Assembly (NCBI GenBank): GCA_033002965.1
Contig: JAURVB010002122.1
Location: forward strand, 1-64,000
DNA: 64,000 nt
Reading direction: 5' to 3'
Source: Piper betle
Taxonomy: Eukaryota > Streptophyta > Magnoliopsida > Piperales > Piperaceae
Shown here: positions 39,517 through 50,950 of the stretch, one piece after another
Layout: every line of letters starts with the position of its first letter
Numbering within the stretch: position 1 is the stretch's first letter
Position numbers and translations under genes: made by a program
Notes under the pieces: generated by a model
What the model saw: the letters and a program-made list of their open reading frames with translations, nothing else
Told to the model about the DNA's origin: nothing
Databases searched by the model: none

Positions 39517-42500
39517 GTGTATGGGAAGAGATTGGTTAAAAGTATTATAGGAGCTAGCTGCGGTGGTGGCTGTCGAATGGATCCAAACCCTTTCTATGAG
39601 AAGGGTGCCTACTCGCCTCCACAGAGCCCTAGTGGAAGTGTCCTGCAGTTATGGGAGCAGCCAATGCTTGAGCCTCTACTGATGAAGCCCATTCACACCA
39701 CCAATTATCCCCCATCTGCGTTTGATTTTTTAGAAGAAATCCATTCAATCCATCCAGACCCGTCTTACATTCCTAATCAAAAGGGCTTGTCTAGATCTTA
39801 CTTTAACCTAAGAACAACCCAACAACAACCGTGTCCTTTATTTAATTTCTCAGAATTAGATGCAGACATAAACCTGGATTTCAATTATCGTCAAACGCCG
39901 GATGATATTGTAAACCATGAATTCGATGAGTCTGAAGAGTTCTGTCTGACCACTGCTATGAATGATGAGAATTGGGATGACTATTACCTAGATGGATCGG
40001 TGAACTTTGAACATCCTTTTGATCAGCATCTTTTATTGGATGACCACTGGAATGATAACTTCCACTCGCCAATGTTACTGAACAAGCAATCTTCAACGCA
40101 ACCTCAAATCTTCACCAACTCTAGCTTTGGGGTGAGTTTAACAAGTGTTGAACTGTCAAATGATGTTGAACTGAGCGAAAGTGAGCCCGAAAATCCTCCT
40201 GAAGACGAAAATGATTGTATTGAGGCATATAAATTAGAAGATACTATTCAACAAAGTTCCTTATATTTACCTTATTTACCCATACATACTTCAAATCTTA
40301 CCGTTCCTACCCAATATTTAGTAGCTTTAGCAATGCCTTCTACTTTGGGGAATAAAGGTTCTACTTTGGTTAACATCGCAGGGAATAAAGGTGTGATAGA
40401 TGAAGGTGTGATAGATGTTAACTTTATTCCGTACCAAATAGTGAATGCACCCATGCTTAATCAGTCCAAGTCCAAAGAAATGCTGATATCAATCAATGAA
40501 ATGGAGGATTTGGCTGGTAGTATCAAGATGGACTTGAGTCCTATGAAGGTTGAAAGTAGAAGTGTACAGGCAGCATCATCAAGCAATGAGTTGTTGGATC
40601 CCAACAAGAGCTTGTATCAGTTAGAAACCATTCCTAATGTTACAGAAGATGATCTCACTGGATTATATGGATGCACCATCCCACCTTTGCCAGAAGGATG
40701 CTGCAATTGCCGAGTGATTCGCCGGACAATGCATACTGATGGTAATTCTATCTATCTTAAATATACTGTACGTATAATCTTCCAACCACATACATTACAT
40801 ACATATTATGTACTCTAGATTTGATGCAAGATTTGGAGAAGTATACATACATATACCATGCCATTTAGGTGCTCCAAGAAAACAGGTTTTGTGTTTCTGT
40901 TTATAGTTTTCATGGTATATGTGAAAGTTTTATATGGGCATTAACGTATCTTACTCTGTAATCTTTATTCAGTTATGATAAATTTATCTATAGTCTTACA
41001 AAGGTTTCCAACTATTTAAAAAAATGTACTGATGTCAATGCTTGTTTCTCATGTATTAACTGCCGGAGAGAAATTTGTTTGCTACGTATAATATCGGTGT
41101 TTATGTTCGAGGTTTCATAGATAAAAGATAGAAGGACTAATTAAAACAATATTTATTTTAAAAATTCCTATGTCTTACCATGCACCATGCTTGGTTTTAT
41201 GCATAATTGGTACAACGACTTTTATTTACTAAATGAAACATGGGAAGAATATGCTTATTACATATGTAGGTGTTTGTGTGTTTGGTGTTTATAATTAAGA
41301 GCTAGAAGAATTAAATAATATTTATTATAATAATTTCATTATGTCTTATATTGTACAATCCTTGCTTCGAAAGAGATTTTTCATATACTAAATAAACAGC
41401 AGGTGAAGAATATATTTGCTACACATATAGGTATTTGTAGTTGAGGTTTTATAGTTGAGAGCTAGCACTAAACAATATTTATCAATCATGGCATTTCACA
41501 TATAACTTACTGTGCACAATATCTTGTTTTGGGCATTGCTACAAAGATATCATTTATGTACTAACTAAAACAGCCGCTAATTAATATATTTGTTGCATAT
41601 GTTGATGTTTTTGTTTCAGGTTTTATATTGAGAGCTGGAAGCACTAAACTCATATTTATCATAGCAATTCTAATGTATCATACTTTTTCACAATGCTTGG
41701 TTTCAGGCATTGTCACAATATTTTTTATGAACTAAATAAAACAGTTGGAGAAGAATATATTTGCGATATTATATTTAGGTGTTTGTGTTTTAGGTTTTAT
41801 AATTGTGAGTTAGAAGAACAGAACTTATATTTATTATTGCAATTTCAATATATCTAACCATTACTGTACACCGCTTCGTTTCAGGTATTGTGACCAAGAG
41901 GCTAGAGATCCATGGGCATCCGGGATTTGATTTTCATGCCGTGGGAGTGCTCTTCAACAAAAATCAACCAGGAGGAGAGAAACTTAAGCAAAGAAGGGTT
42001 GAGTAAGTTCTTACTGTTAGTTTATTTCAATAACTAACATTTGCTGCTTAGTATTGTTAACTTTTTAATTATCAATTTTCCTTAATTACAAGTAAGATGA
42101 TCAGGTGCATGCAGACATATATGTTAGAAAATTTCTTCATGCATGTTATATATATGTTTTCCGTCTGGTAATTCTTGAGAAGTAAACATACATTATTTTG
42201 TTGCTTATGTTTATTTTATATTCACTAATTACCGAATTTATTTTATCTTGATATAAAATGTCAAAGAGCCATCCAGGGAGGGTGGTAATTTTCAGACATG
42301 CACATGCGAAAGGTTTATTTGTTTATATGCACTTCTGGAGATAATTAGAACTTGACGTTATAGAAGCACCTTAAAGTTCTTTCATTTAACATTTAATTTT
42401 AGTAATATAGAAAGACAGATGAATTGTAAATTAGTGTTAATTTTTTATCTCTAATTAAGAAAACATATTTGTGACTTATGTCAGGAAATAAATTTTTTAT

Positions 42501-43305
42501 CAGTTTATGCTCACCCCTAGGATCACCTCCACGTTGTCAAATTCGCATTAATTTGCCATGAAAAATTTGAAATAATTTTCCCCATAAGTAGGTCATGCTA
42601 AAAAAATATTTTATTTATCTGAATATAGTGTACATAGACATAAAAATATGCTACGTTTTATAAAAATATTCATAATTTATATTTTTTCTATAGTGAAACT
42701 GAAAAAAAGTAGAGAAAAATATAAGGAGTTGTCAATATGTCTTCTGGCGTGGAGAGTTTTGGTGGCATAGTCACCAGTACCCTCCTTTTTATTGAAATTT
42801 TGTGATTTTGACAATTACCCTTTCTTATTTTTGAAATTTAGTGATTTTGACAAGTTTTAAGAATTTTTTTGTGAATTTTTTTATAATTCTGGCTAAATTC
42901 ATTGATGGCCATGGGCGTTGAAGATAGGTCCTTCGTCATAGAAATACTTGGATGCTGTATATAATTAGGTGGCAGGCTTAGCTTGTTTATGTCCTTTCAC
43001 ATTTCTCACAACCTAACGGTGGTTTCAGGTTAACTTCCTTTCCCCATGCAAGGACCATCCTTATTGACTATTTGTTGAAACAATTTTCTTCCACTCTGAA
43101 CGTCTTGGTGAACGACACAACTAGCGAATTATACACTCACCTCTTGAAAGATTCATCGCCATTTCCCCTCCTTCACTACAAAACCAGCAAGCCACTCCCC
43201 CAGCTTGATTTGAACTCTGGCATCGAGCTCATCAATCTCACCGTTCCTACCAATAATTGTATTTGCTAGTTTTCTGCCGCTCATTACCCTTCAACACATT
43301 CTAAT

Positions 43306-43359
<54 letters not shown>

Positions 43360-44617
43360 CCGATCACAACATCTACTTATATTGTGTCTGTGTTGGTTAT
43401 TTGAATTTATCTACTTAGGGATTACACAGACGCGTTCGGGAGGACCCCTCATGCCCCAAAATGGTTTCCAGTCTAGCTTCAAGATTACAAAGAGCGCCAT
43501 GGCCATACAGGTACATGTCGCCTATTTATATCATCAACAGTATTGTTGTAATCTATCATGATTTCATGAACTAAATCAGTAGCTATACATATACAACTGC
43601 ATGGGAGCTTAGGAGTGAAACTTTGTTTGGCTCAAATAGCTAGTTTATCTGTCAGTTCAAATGGAACCCATTAATATTTGTTTGGAATATTTGAGTAGCT
43701 TACTTTATATTAATTGTATGTACTCCAATTAATATGATTTATAGAGCTATTTTATTATATAATAATCAAAATATTTCAATTCACTGTGGTAGATAATAGA
43801 TTATGACATGCCATGCATTTTGATTTTATATACTTTTTTCAATGTTTTTCAAGTTCTATAAAATCCTTTATAATTTTCGTCACATATATTTTTAATGAAA
43901 AAAACATACATAAAATTATAAATATCTAAAATCTATTTTTTTATAAAAAATATTGAGCTTATTTTGGCCCTAGTCTATGAAATTTTTTTTAAATATAAGC
44001 TTTCAATAGCATTATTTCAAATGAATTCAAATATGTTATAATATAATAAATCGGGTTTACCATGCAAATCTCATAGTATTATACTATTTGCTTCGTTTTG
44101 TGATAAAAGAGGGAGCGAACGAAGCACATGACACTAGAAAATCTTTATGGCTACATGCACCTTCGCAAATCCGAGGCAGCTAAAAGACTTGCCGTCTGCC
44201 CAACGGTTCTTAAGAAGATTTGCAAGAGAAACGGCCTTGATCGATGGCCTTATCGCAAGGTAACAAACCAGTTTAGGTAGTTATATTTTACCCGCACAGG
44301 CACATACACACATGCATGCGCATGTAATATATAAAGAAATTTTAAAAATTTTGATTTATAAAATACTCCTGTTAAAAGAGGTATAATTTTTAATTTATGA
44401 ATCATGTGTGTTGATCTGTGCTCAGATAAAGGCAATAGATCGAACAATTGCAACGTTGCACCGAAGCCTGGAATCGGACGGGAGCTTAAACAGGGGCTGT
44501 GTAATGATGCAAATTAAAAATTTAAACATGCAAAAGCTTGCAGCATGTAGGCCGAGCCAGCTTCCTCCAAACCGTGTGATTAGTGTAAGTAGTAGTGGAA
44601 GCTCAGACGAAGATTAG
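39517..44617 (+). CDS. RWP-RK domain transcription factor (RKD-like), six exons
   Basis: Exons are 39517-40741, 41885-42002, 43029-43258, 43419-43510, 44110-44259 and 44426-44617. All junctions are GT-AG and the total is 669 codons including the stop, in one frame. The product is 668 residues, or 648 if translation starts at MDPNPFYEKG (39577), which is equally plausible. The RWP-RK domain occupies about 562-610 (LENLYGYMHL, AAKRLAVCPTVLKKICKRNG, RWPYRK at 600-605); intron 5 falls right after RWPYRK. No PB1 domain follows, so it is not a standard NIN-like protein. RKD-type factors act in the nucleus in egg-cell and reproductive programmes. Exon 1 is long, acidic, Asn/Ser-rich and otherwise unrecognised. 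Exons 1-2 encode CCNCRVIRRTMHTDG and TKRLEIHGHPGF, reminiscent of the conserved region ahead of RWP-RK in grass RKDs. The 668-residue length is large for an RKD. A partial pseudogene copy lies downstream. Confidence 0.85.
41039..41884 (+). repeat. tandem array in RWP-RK intron 1, each unit ending like the exon 2 acceptor
   Basis: About five diverged units of 155-180 bases fill the last 850 bases of intron 1. Each contains GAAGAATATATTTG, a GTGTTTGTG...GGTTTTATA segment, GAGAGCTAG, CAATATTTATT, then ...CACAATGCTTGGTTTCAGGCATTGT. The last phrase matches the true acceptor and exon 2 start (CGCTTCGTTTCAGGTATTGTGACC). Clear examples are near 41187, 41521 and 41693. Confidence 0.75.
43309..43357. 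repeat. (TA)n microsatellite in RWP-RK intron 3
   Basis: About 24 TA units lie in the middle of the 160-base intron 3, making up nearly a third of it. Confidence 0.9.
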
Positions 44618-45279
44618 ATTGATGATTTTCCCATGTTTCAATTATAGATTAGATAGTAACTAATACAATTAAGTGAAAATGAACATCATGGAGACTATTT
44701 TAATGCATGTGTTGTCTATTTCAATAAGAGGAAACTATCTCATGAAATAGCTGACAATTTGTTCTATTATGAGATTGTGATTTCTTTTACATGGTTTAAT
44801 TTGGGGCATATACAAAAGCTGATTAATTGCTTGTGATTAAATTAAGTAAAATTTCATGTGACCAAGGTAGTTGGAACAGAAAAATAAATTGTGGGTTTTA
44901 GTTTATTAGTATGACATGACAAAACATCACTCTAATTAATATTACATAGATATTTTTTACGTCTTGTGTATGACAAATGTGTTTTTACTTTACACGCTTT
45001 TCTAATAATAAAGATAAGAAATTAAATTGTGGACTCATGGTAAGCTCTCATTGTTTCCTGCACTGCACGGTCTACACCGTGTATTTTTAAATTTTCGTCA
45101 CTCTATAGTATTTATAGGGCACTCTCCGGTGATTTTCTTAAACAAAGGTGGCTCCAATAATGAGGGGTTATAAAACAAAAAATTCATCAGCCACAAAGAC
45201 CCTACAAGATTGAGTTTGATCCGCTAGATTTAATCCCCAGGATCATTAAATGAGGCTTGGATGTTTAAATTAGATGTGT

Positions 45280-45284
<5 letters not shown>
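44618..45284. other. RWP-RK 3' UTR and intergenic DNA
   Basis: Probable 3' UTR, then AT-rich DNA without a coding signal, ending at a (TA)n tract. Confidence 0.45.
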
Positions 45285-45333
<49 letters not shown>

Positions 45334-45664
45334 AGATGTTGTGGTGCGCTACAAGCTTTTGCAGTACACCATATGCTGTTGAACGAGAGCCGTTGGATCA
45401 AAATTCAGCGGCTCTTGTTCAATCTCCTACCCCCTCATGATCGGTCCGACCTGCCTGCCTGCTCGAACCGCCCGCAACTGCACCACCGCTCGCCGTTGCA
45501 GCCCTCGCCCCCTACCCACCACCCCCCTCTCCCCGCCCGGCCACCACCTGCCACTGTGGTCCCCGCTCCCAGCCGACACCCTGCTGCCACCACCCCTCTC
45601 TGCCACTGCCCGAGCTCCCTCCCCTCCCCCGGCCCTGCAAAAGCTTATAGCATACCATATCATT

Positions 45665-45708
<44 letters not shown>

Positions 45709-45712
45709 ATTT
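45285..45712. mobile_element. (TA)n-flanked GC-rich element, copy A
   Basis: A TA tract (45285-45330) and a (CT)n-(TA)n tract (45664-45712) enclose about 330 bases that are GC-rich in AT-rich surroundings. GCTACAAGCTTTTGCAG (45348-45364) and CTGCAAAAGCTTATAGC (45635-45651) are inverted repeats with one mismatch. Just inside the left arm, GAACGAGAGCCG (45381-45392) pairs with CGGCTCTTGTTC (45409-45420), with one mispair, to form a hairpin. The centre is C-rich (CCGCCC, CCACCACC). ORFs on both strands here are base-composition artefacts. The plan resembles the rice Micron class, which inserts in (TA)n, but this is inference. Confidence 0.55.
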
Positions 45713-46649
45713 ATTTATTTATTTAGAGTGTTGGGTTTAAGTTGTAAAAATACCATGACATACACACCCTTCTCAAAGTAAAAACTTCGTATAAGTGTCT
45801 AGCGCCATGTCTATTAATTTAAAAATCATCCATGTCCATCTATTTTCACTTGAACATTTATTACCAATGTTCATCTCTATCCACTATGGACAAATGGCTT
45901 ATGAAACAGAATAGTGAATAACAAGGTTAAGAAATATTTTCATAATCATAGAAATTTTTAGTTCTACATACCATATTGTACTAGCCAGTTGCATCTAATA
46001 TATCGTGTACCATCTTTAAATTGGGTAAGTTTAAACTTTTGTATCATTTTAATAGGTATCTAGTTTTTTAATATTAAATTTTCACAAAAACTGTTTTTTA
46101 AAGAGAACTCTAGTAATTTAATGGGTATTTAATGAAATATTGATAAATTATTTTATTTATAATTTTAAAATGTGTTTGAATCCAGTTTGATATGTTGAAT
46201 CCAAATATTCTTTGTACATACCACATAAAAATTCGATATGGTTACCGGTACGATTTTAAAACTATGCATAGAATCATATTTATGAATGCGATTTTCATAG
46301 ATTCGCATTGATCTTATTAATGGATTTTTCATACATATTAATCAATTACAAACTAGGCAAATCATCCAAATGTCAAAGTGATACACATGAATTATAGTAT
46401 AAGAAAATCTTTATCAAATACTCGATCAAATTATTTACTGATTGTGAACGGACATATTGGACAAAAGCAGACACATTGCTGCATATGTTCACCACTATGC
46501 TCAATTATCATTTGAACACAAAAAACACCTACAGCCATGTCCATGCCTATACGGTTCTTTAAAAATGTCCACTAGCCTATCAACAAACATGGCATGGACA
46601 GCCAGTTGAACAAATTTTACTTATGTGCGTGAATATATATATATTATAT
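45713..46649. other. AT-rich spacer
   Basis: No coding signal is visible. A (GA)n tract begins at 46653, at the edge of the duplicated RWP-RK segment. Confidence 0.45.
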
Positions 46650-46651
46650 GT

Positions 46652-46701
<50 letters not shown>

Positions 46702-48085
46702 GTGTTTAAAGTTTTTAGTTGAGAGTTAGAGCCAAATTAATATTTATTAAAAGAATTCCTAATATATATATATATATATATATATTTTATTTCACACAAT
46801 ACTTGGTTTCAGTCAAGAGATTTTTTATGTGTTAAATAAAATATGTTGAAAAGAATATATTTGCATATGTGTGTGTATTTGGGGTCATATAGTTGACAGC
46901 TAAAAGAACTAAAACAATATTTGTTACAGCCATTCCAATATATCATATTATGTATGCATAATGCTTGGCTTCAGGCATTGTGACAAAAAAGGCTGCAGCT
47001 CCGCGGGCATCCGAGAATTTGATTTTCATGCAGGAGTACTCTTCAACAAAAATCAACAAGGAAATAAATTGAAGCAAAGAAGGGTTGAGTAAGTTCTTTT
47101 AATTTATTGTTACTAATTAATGTTTGTCGTTCAGTATTATTTTGTTTAATTATCAGTTTCTTCTAATTATAAGATGATCATTTGCAAAGATATACGTTGA
47201 CATAGAAGTTTTCTACATATATGTTATATATGTTTTTCATCAATGATTCTTGATAAGTACACCTACAGTTCGAATCTAACTTTGTTGTTGCTGGCTTCCT
47301 TTTATCTTATTGATACAAAGTGACAGAGACTCTCCCATTGTGTTGGGTGGTGATCTTTAGACACATATACATGCGAAAAGTTAATTTATACTTACATATA
47401 CACCTTGTGGGAGAATTAGAATTAGTTTTAGAAGCATCTTAAAGTGCTTCTATTTAAATTTTAATTTTTGTTATATAGATCGATATATGAATCGTTAATT
47501 ATTATTTAATCTTGACCTATAAGTAAACCATTTTATGACTGTGCACACAAAATATTTTCATCAGATTATACTCACTCCTAGGCTTGTCTCCTCCTTATTA
47601 AATGTTCATAAATTCGTCAATAAAAGCTTGAAATATTGTATACTCTTCATCTATGACCTCCCTATTGGATTGTTAGTTTTCCCCTAGGTAGTTTGTGATA
47701 AAAAATATTTTAATTTATTTAAAATTATGACATAACCATAAATTTCACTAGAAGAATAGGGGGCAGCACCATCAAAATTTGGTTTTTTTTGTTGGTAGAA
47801 AGTTTATAATTCATGGTTCATAATTCATATGCCTCTCTTCCTTAGTCTCTGATCTGATTGCAATGTAGCTTTTATGTTTTGAGCTTCAATCTTTTAACCT
47901 CTTAACCGAGGCATAAAATGTACTCTTTATTATATCTCTAATTGATGGTGTCTTATGATTTGTAGACCAAGGGTCACTATATAACAGGCACAACCATTTT
48001 CAAACCTCGAAATGTGCTTTATACCGATGTCATCTGTGTTGTATGAACTGAAGGTTTTGCATTGAGATTTTTAGTGAGCCTTTAT

Positions 48086-48393
48086 TAGGGCTGCTAAACG
48101 AGCTCAACTTGTGTTCGAACTTGGCTCGAATAGTTTAAAGTTCGTTCAAACTCGGCTCAAGATCGAACGAGTTTTGAATATACATACTCGAGCTCGACTT
48201 GAATATCTTTTATGTGTTCGAGCTTGAATACACTAAAACTATTTAATTTGAACGAGCTCGGCTCATTTGTGAGCTCGAAACTGCTCGATCAAAATTCAAA
48301 AGTAACTCACTTTAAAAAATAGAGTTAACATGAATTGAACCTTAAGGTTATCAACTTGAATACCTACCATCTCAACTATTTCACTTCTTTGTA

Positions 48394-48469
<76 letters not shown>

Positions 48470-49298
48470 ATATATATATAGGGCCACTTCCCTGCGCCAG
48501 AGGCAGGGAAGCTTATTTGCACCCCTTTTATTCTGGGCCGTCCGATTACAAGGATGACCCAGATTTATTATTATTATTTTTTAAAAATAATTTTAATTTG
48601 ATCTGGACCGTCTGATTAGAAAGACGGCCCAGATCATATGGAGGGGTGGAGGTAGAGTGCCGCCGCCGTGGCGGGGAGGGCGGGTTGTGGGCGGGCAGCC
48701 GCGGCCAGATCTGGCTGCCGCCAGATGAGGGCAAGCTGCGGGCGGGCAGCCGTGGCCAGATCCGGCCGTGACAGGTTGGACCTGGCCGTCCCCCGCCAGA
48801 TTTGTCGGGGGACGGCCAGGTCTAGCCTGTAGCGGCAGGATCCGGTCGGCGGCGGCCCCGACATGAAAAAAAATCCTTTGTGCAGCGGACGCCGTCGCCC
48901 AGCTGTGGACGCCCGTCCGCCCCGCACCCCATCGACCCCGTCGTCCCGCCCCCCCGGCGGCCGCGGCCGCCGGGGGGCAGGACGACGGAGTCAATGGGGA
49001 GCGGGGCGGCCAGGCGTGCGCGGCTGGGCGGCGGCGTCTGCGGTGGGGGAGTGAGGAGGAGGGAGGGGGAGGAAGCGCGTCCCTCCCCCTCACGAAAGGG
49101 TGGTGGCCACGAGGGGCGACAACGTGGCGGGGCGGTGGTGCGACAGGGCGGCAGCAGGGGTGACGTGGCGGTGGGGTGGGGGTATTTTTGGAAACAAATT
49201 TTTTAACAGGAGATCTGGGCCGTCCTTATAATCGGACGGCCCAGAGAAGAGCTTGGGGCAGAAAATTTTTCTGCCCCTTGCTCTTCTTCACTTTACCC

Positions 49299-49332
<34 letters not shown>

Positions 49333-49584
49333 ATATAATATAATATAAAGACTATTATTATATTATTTTATTAAGTCAAGTTTGAGTTGAGCTACAAGTT
49401 GATTTCGAATCAAGTTCGAGTTTGAGTTATAACTAAGTTGAGTCGAATCAAACACTACCTTGCTAAAACTTGACTTAAAGGATTCGAGTTCGAGCTTGAG
49501 CATTTAAATGTCAAATTTCGAGTCGAGTCGAGCCGAGCCGAATGCCAAATGCTCTCGGGCTGACTCACCCAATTAGCAACCCTA
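48086..49584. mobile_element. hAT-type MITE split by an inner element
   Basis: Terminal inverted repeats are TAGGGCTGCTAA (48086) and TTAGCAACCCTA (ending 49584). The 8 bases GCCTTTAT occur on both sides (48078-48085 and 49585-49592), the size of a hAT target duplication. The arms consist of degenerate GAGCTCGA and CGAGTTCGAG motifs that are mutually complementary. A (TA)n tract in the centre has received a GC-rich element (48481-49298). Confidence 0.82.
48481..49298. mobile_element. (TA)n-flanked GC-rich element with terminal hairpins, copy B
   Basis: It is bounded by (TA)n on the left (48395-48480) and right (49299-49333), with TAGGG and CCCTA at the junctions. Near the left end, CTTCCCTG...CAGGGAAG (48487-48511) forms a hairpin; near the right end GGGGCAGAAAATTTTTCTGC plus CCC (49255-49277) is a near-perfect palindrome. 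Just inside both ends lies an inverted repeat of about 30 bases containing CTGGGCCGTCCGATTA, which is itself foldable (GGGCCGTCC...GGACGGCCC). The 600-base core is very GC-rich, with overlapping ORFs on both strands that look compositional. No transposase is present. Confidence 0.65.
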
Positions 49585-49919
49585 GCCTTTATGTTCTTAT
49601 GCTTGATTTGAAATCCTGGCTCCATGAAATCCAAGTAATTTTATAGAATGATACGATCATAAATAATTATTTTGTTAAATGACGTACACCATTTGGGATC
49701 AATCATGATTTGTCCTTCCCTCAGGTATGCATTGTCTTGTATCTGTGTTTGAAGCTGGTTTTGGGTCATCAATTCATTGATTTTGTGTAAATAATTTATT
49801 GATTTTTCACATCTTCATTGATAATATAAATCTTGTGAAAACTGAAAATAACCTTTGTTTAGATACTCTAATACGTGAATTTTTTAGCTTATAAGGTTAG
49901 AATAATCATTGCTTTTCTT

Positions 49920-50950
49920 CTCTCTTGTACTTTAAGCATGTTTACAGGAAGTTTATAGAGATCATGTTTCCATCTGTGTTGTCTGTGATGTTCCCAAAGC
50001 TCCACAATTTAGTCTTGCTAATGTTCACATTCCTTGCGCTAAAGACATGCACAAGTGCTTTGGATGATGGAGCAACGGTGGGTTTACTTAGTGAGTACAT
50101 TGGAAAAAATTGCAACTCTAAACTTTTTTTTTCAATTTATTGTGTTTTCTTTTTCAAAATATGCAATGTAGGTAGGCTATCAGAATGATGATTACTAATT
50201 TATATTGATTAGATCCTAGAAATAAGGTTTCTCATTTTCCAAAAAAACTCTTTATGACTTCAACCAGGTGATGAAAGCTGGCAGGAAAGAGGTGGAAGGA
50301 AGAGGCGTGCGTCTAGTCCAGATCCTGGGCAAGATGGTCTTACTTCTGGTCAGTGAATGTCTATGCTATCAGTTCAAATATTTAGATTGTGACAAAATTA
50401 GGTTCTACTGTTCACTATCCAGTGAAGTCATTGTTCTCTGTGAATTAGTAATACACAAAAATGAAAGTTGTGATTCATTTTTGCTGATTTTGCTTGCAAT
50501 TATGGAGGTTAGCATTGACTAGTTGCATTTTGTTCTTGTTGTTCTTGTTCTCTAAGACGTTATGAATGAGACAGATAATACGATGTGAATGACCTTACAA
50601 TGGGTGAAAAGCTTGCAGCACTAAATTTGTTGGAAGAAGATACGAGAAGAATACCTGAACAGGAAGATAATTCTGCGTTTATTCCCCTAAGTGTGCTGAT
50701 TCAGTTCAAATCTTCGTCAGGCAAGCTCTGCATGCTGATGATTGTGTGCTTCTATTAGACTGTTTGTGTACACAAGATGAAAAGGTTTGCTCCAGCCACT
50801 AATAGATTCTCACTTACTATGTCCTCTCACTAGATAATCAATATGTAAGTTCATGGCTTGCATGTTATTGCTAATTCTGCATCCTTGTCTAATCCATCCA
50901 ATGCACTCAAGCTTTTGAACTCTTTGGTCGCACTAATCAAGACAAGGTGA
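49920..50950 (+). pseudogene. WDR43/UTP5-like gene fragment (Utp12 domain region)
   Basis: At 50583-50780 a frame reads DVNDLTMGEKLAALN, LLEEDTRRIPEQ, then after a one-base shift near 50687 continues ADSVQIFVRQALHADD and CVLLLDCLCTQDEK. At about 50880-50947 it resumes as SLSNPSNALKLLN and SLVALIKTR. This order matches the C-terminal Utp12 region of WDR43/UTP5, a U3 snoRNP component of the small-subunit processome. Intron-like gaps remain, so the piece came from genomic DNA and not from a processed mRNA. GDESWQERGGRKRR near 50267-50310 may be another exon of it. The section 49940-50090 is less certain. All of it lies in intron 2 of the RWP-RK pseudogene. Confidence 0.6.

Noticed and set aside
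48593..49206. ORFs up to 166 codons in the GC-rich core
   Set aside because: Ala/Arg/Pro-rich low-complexity products in several frames at once; a compositional artefact.
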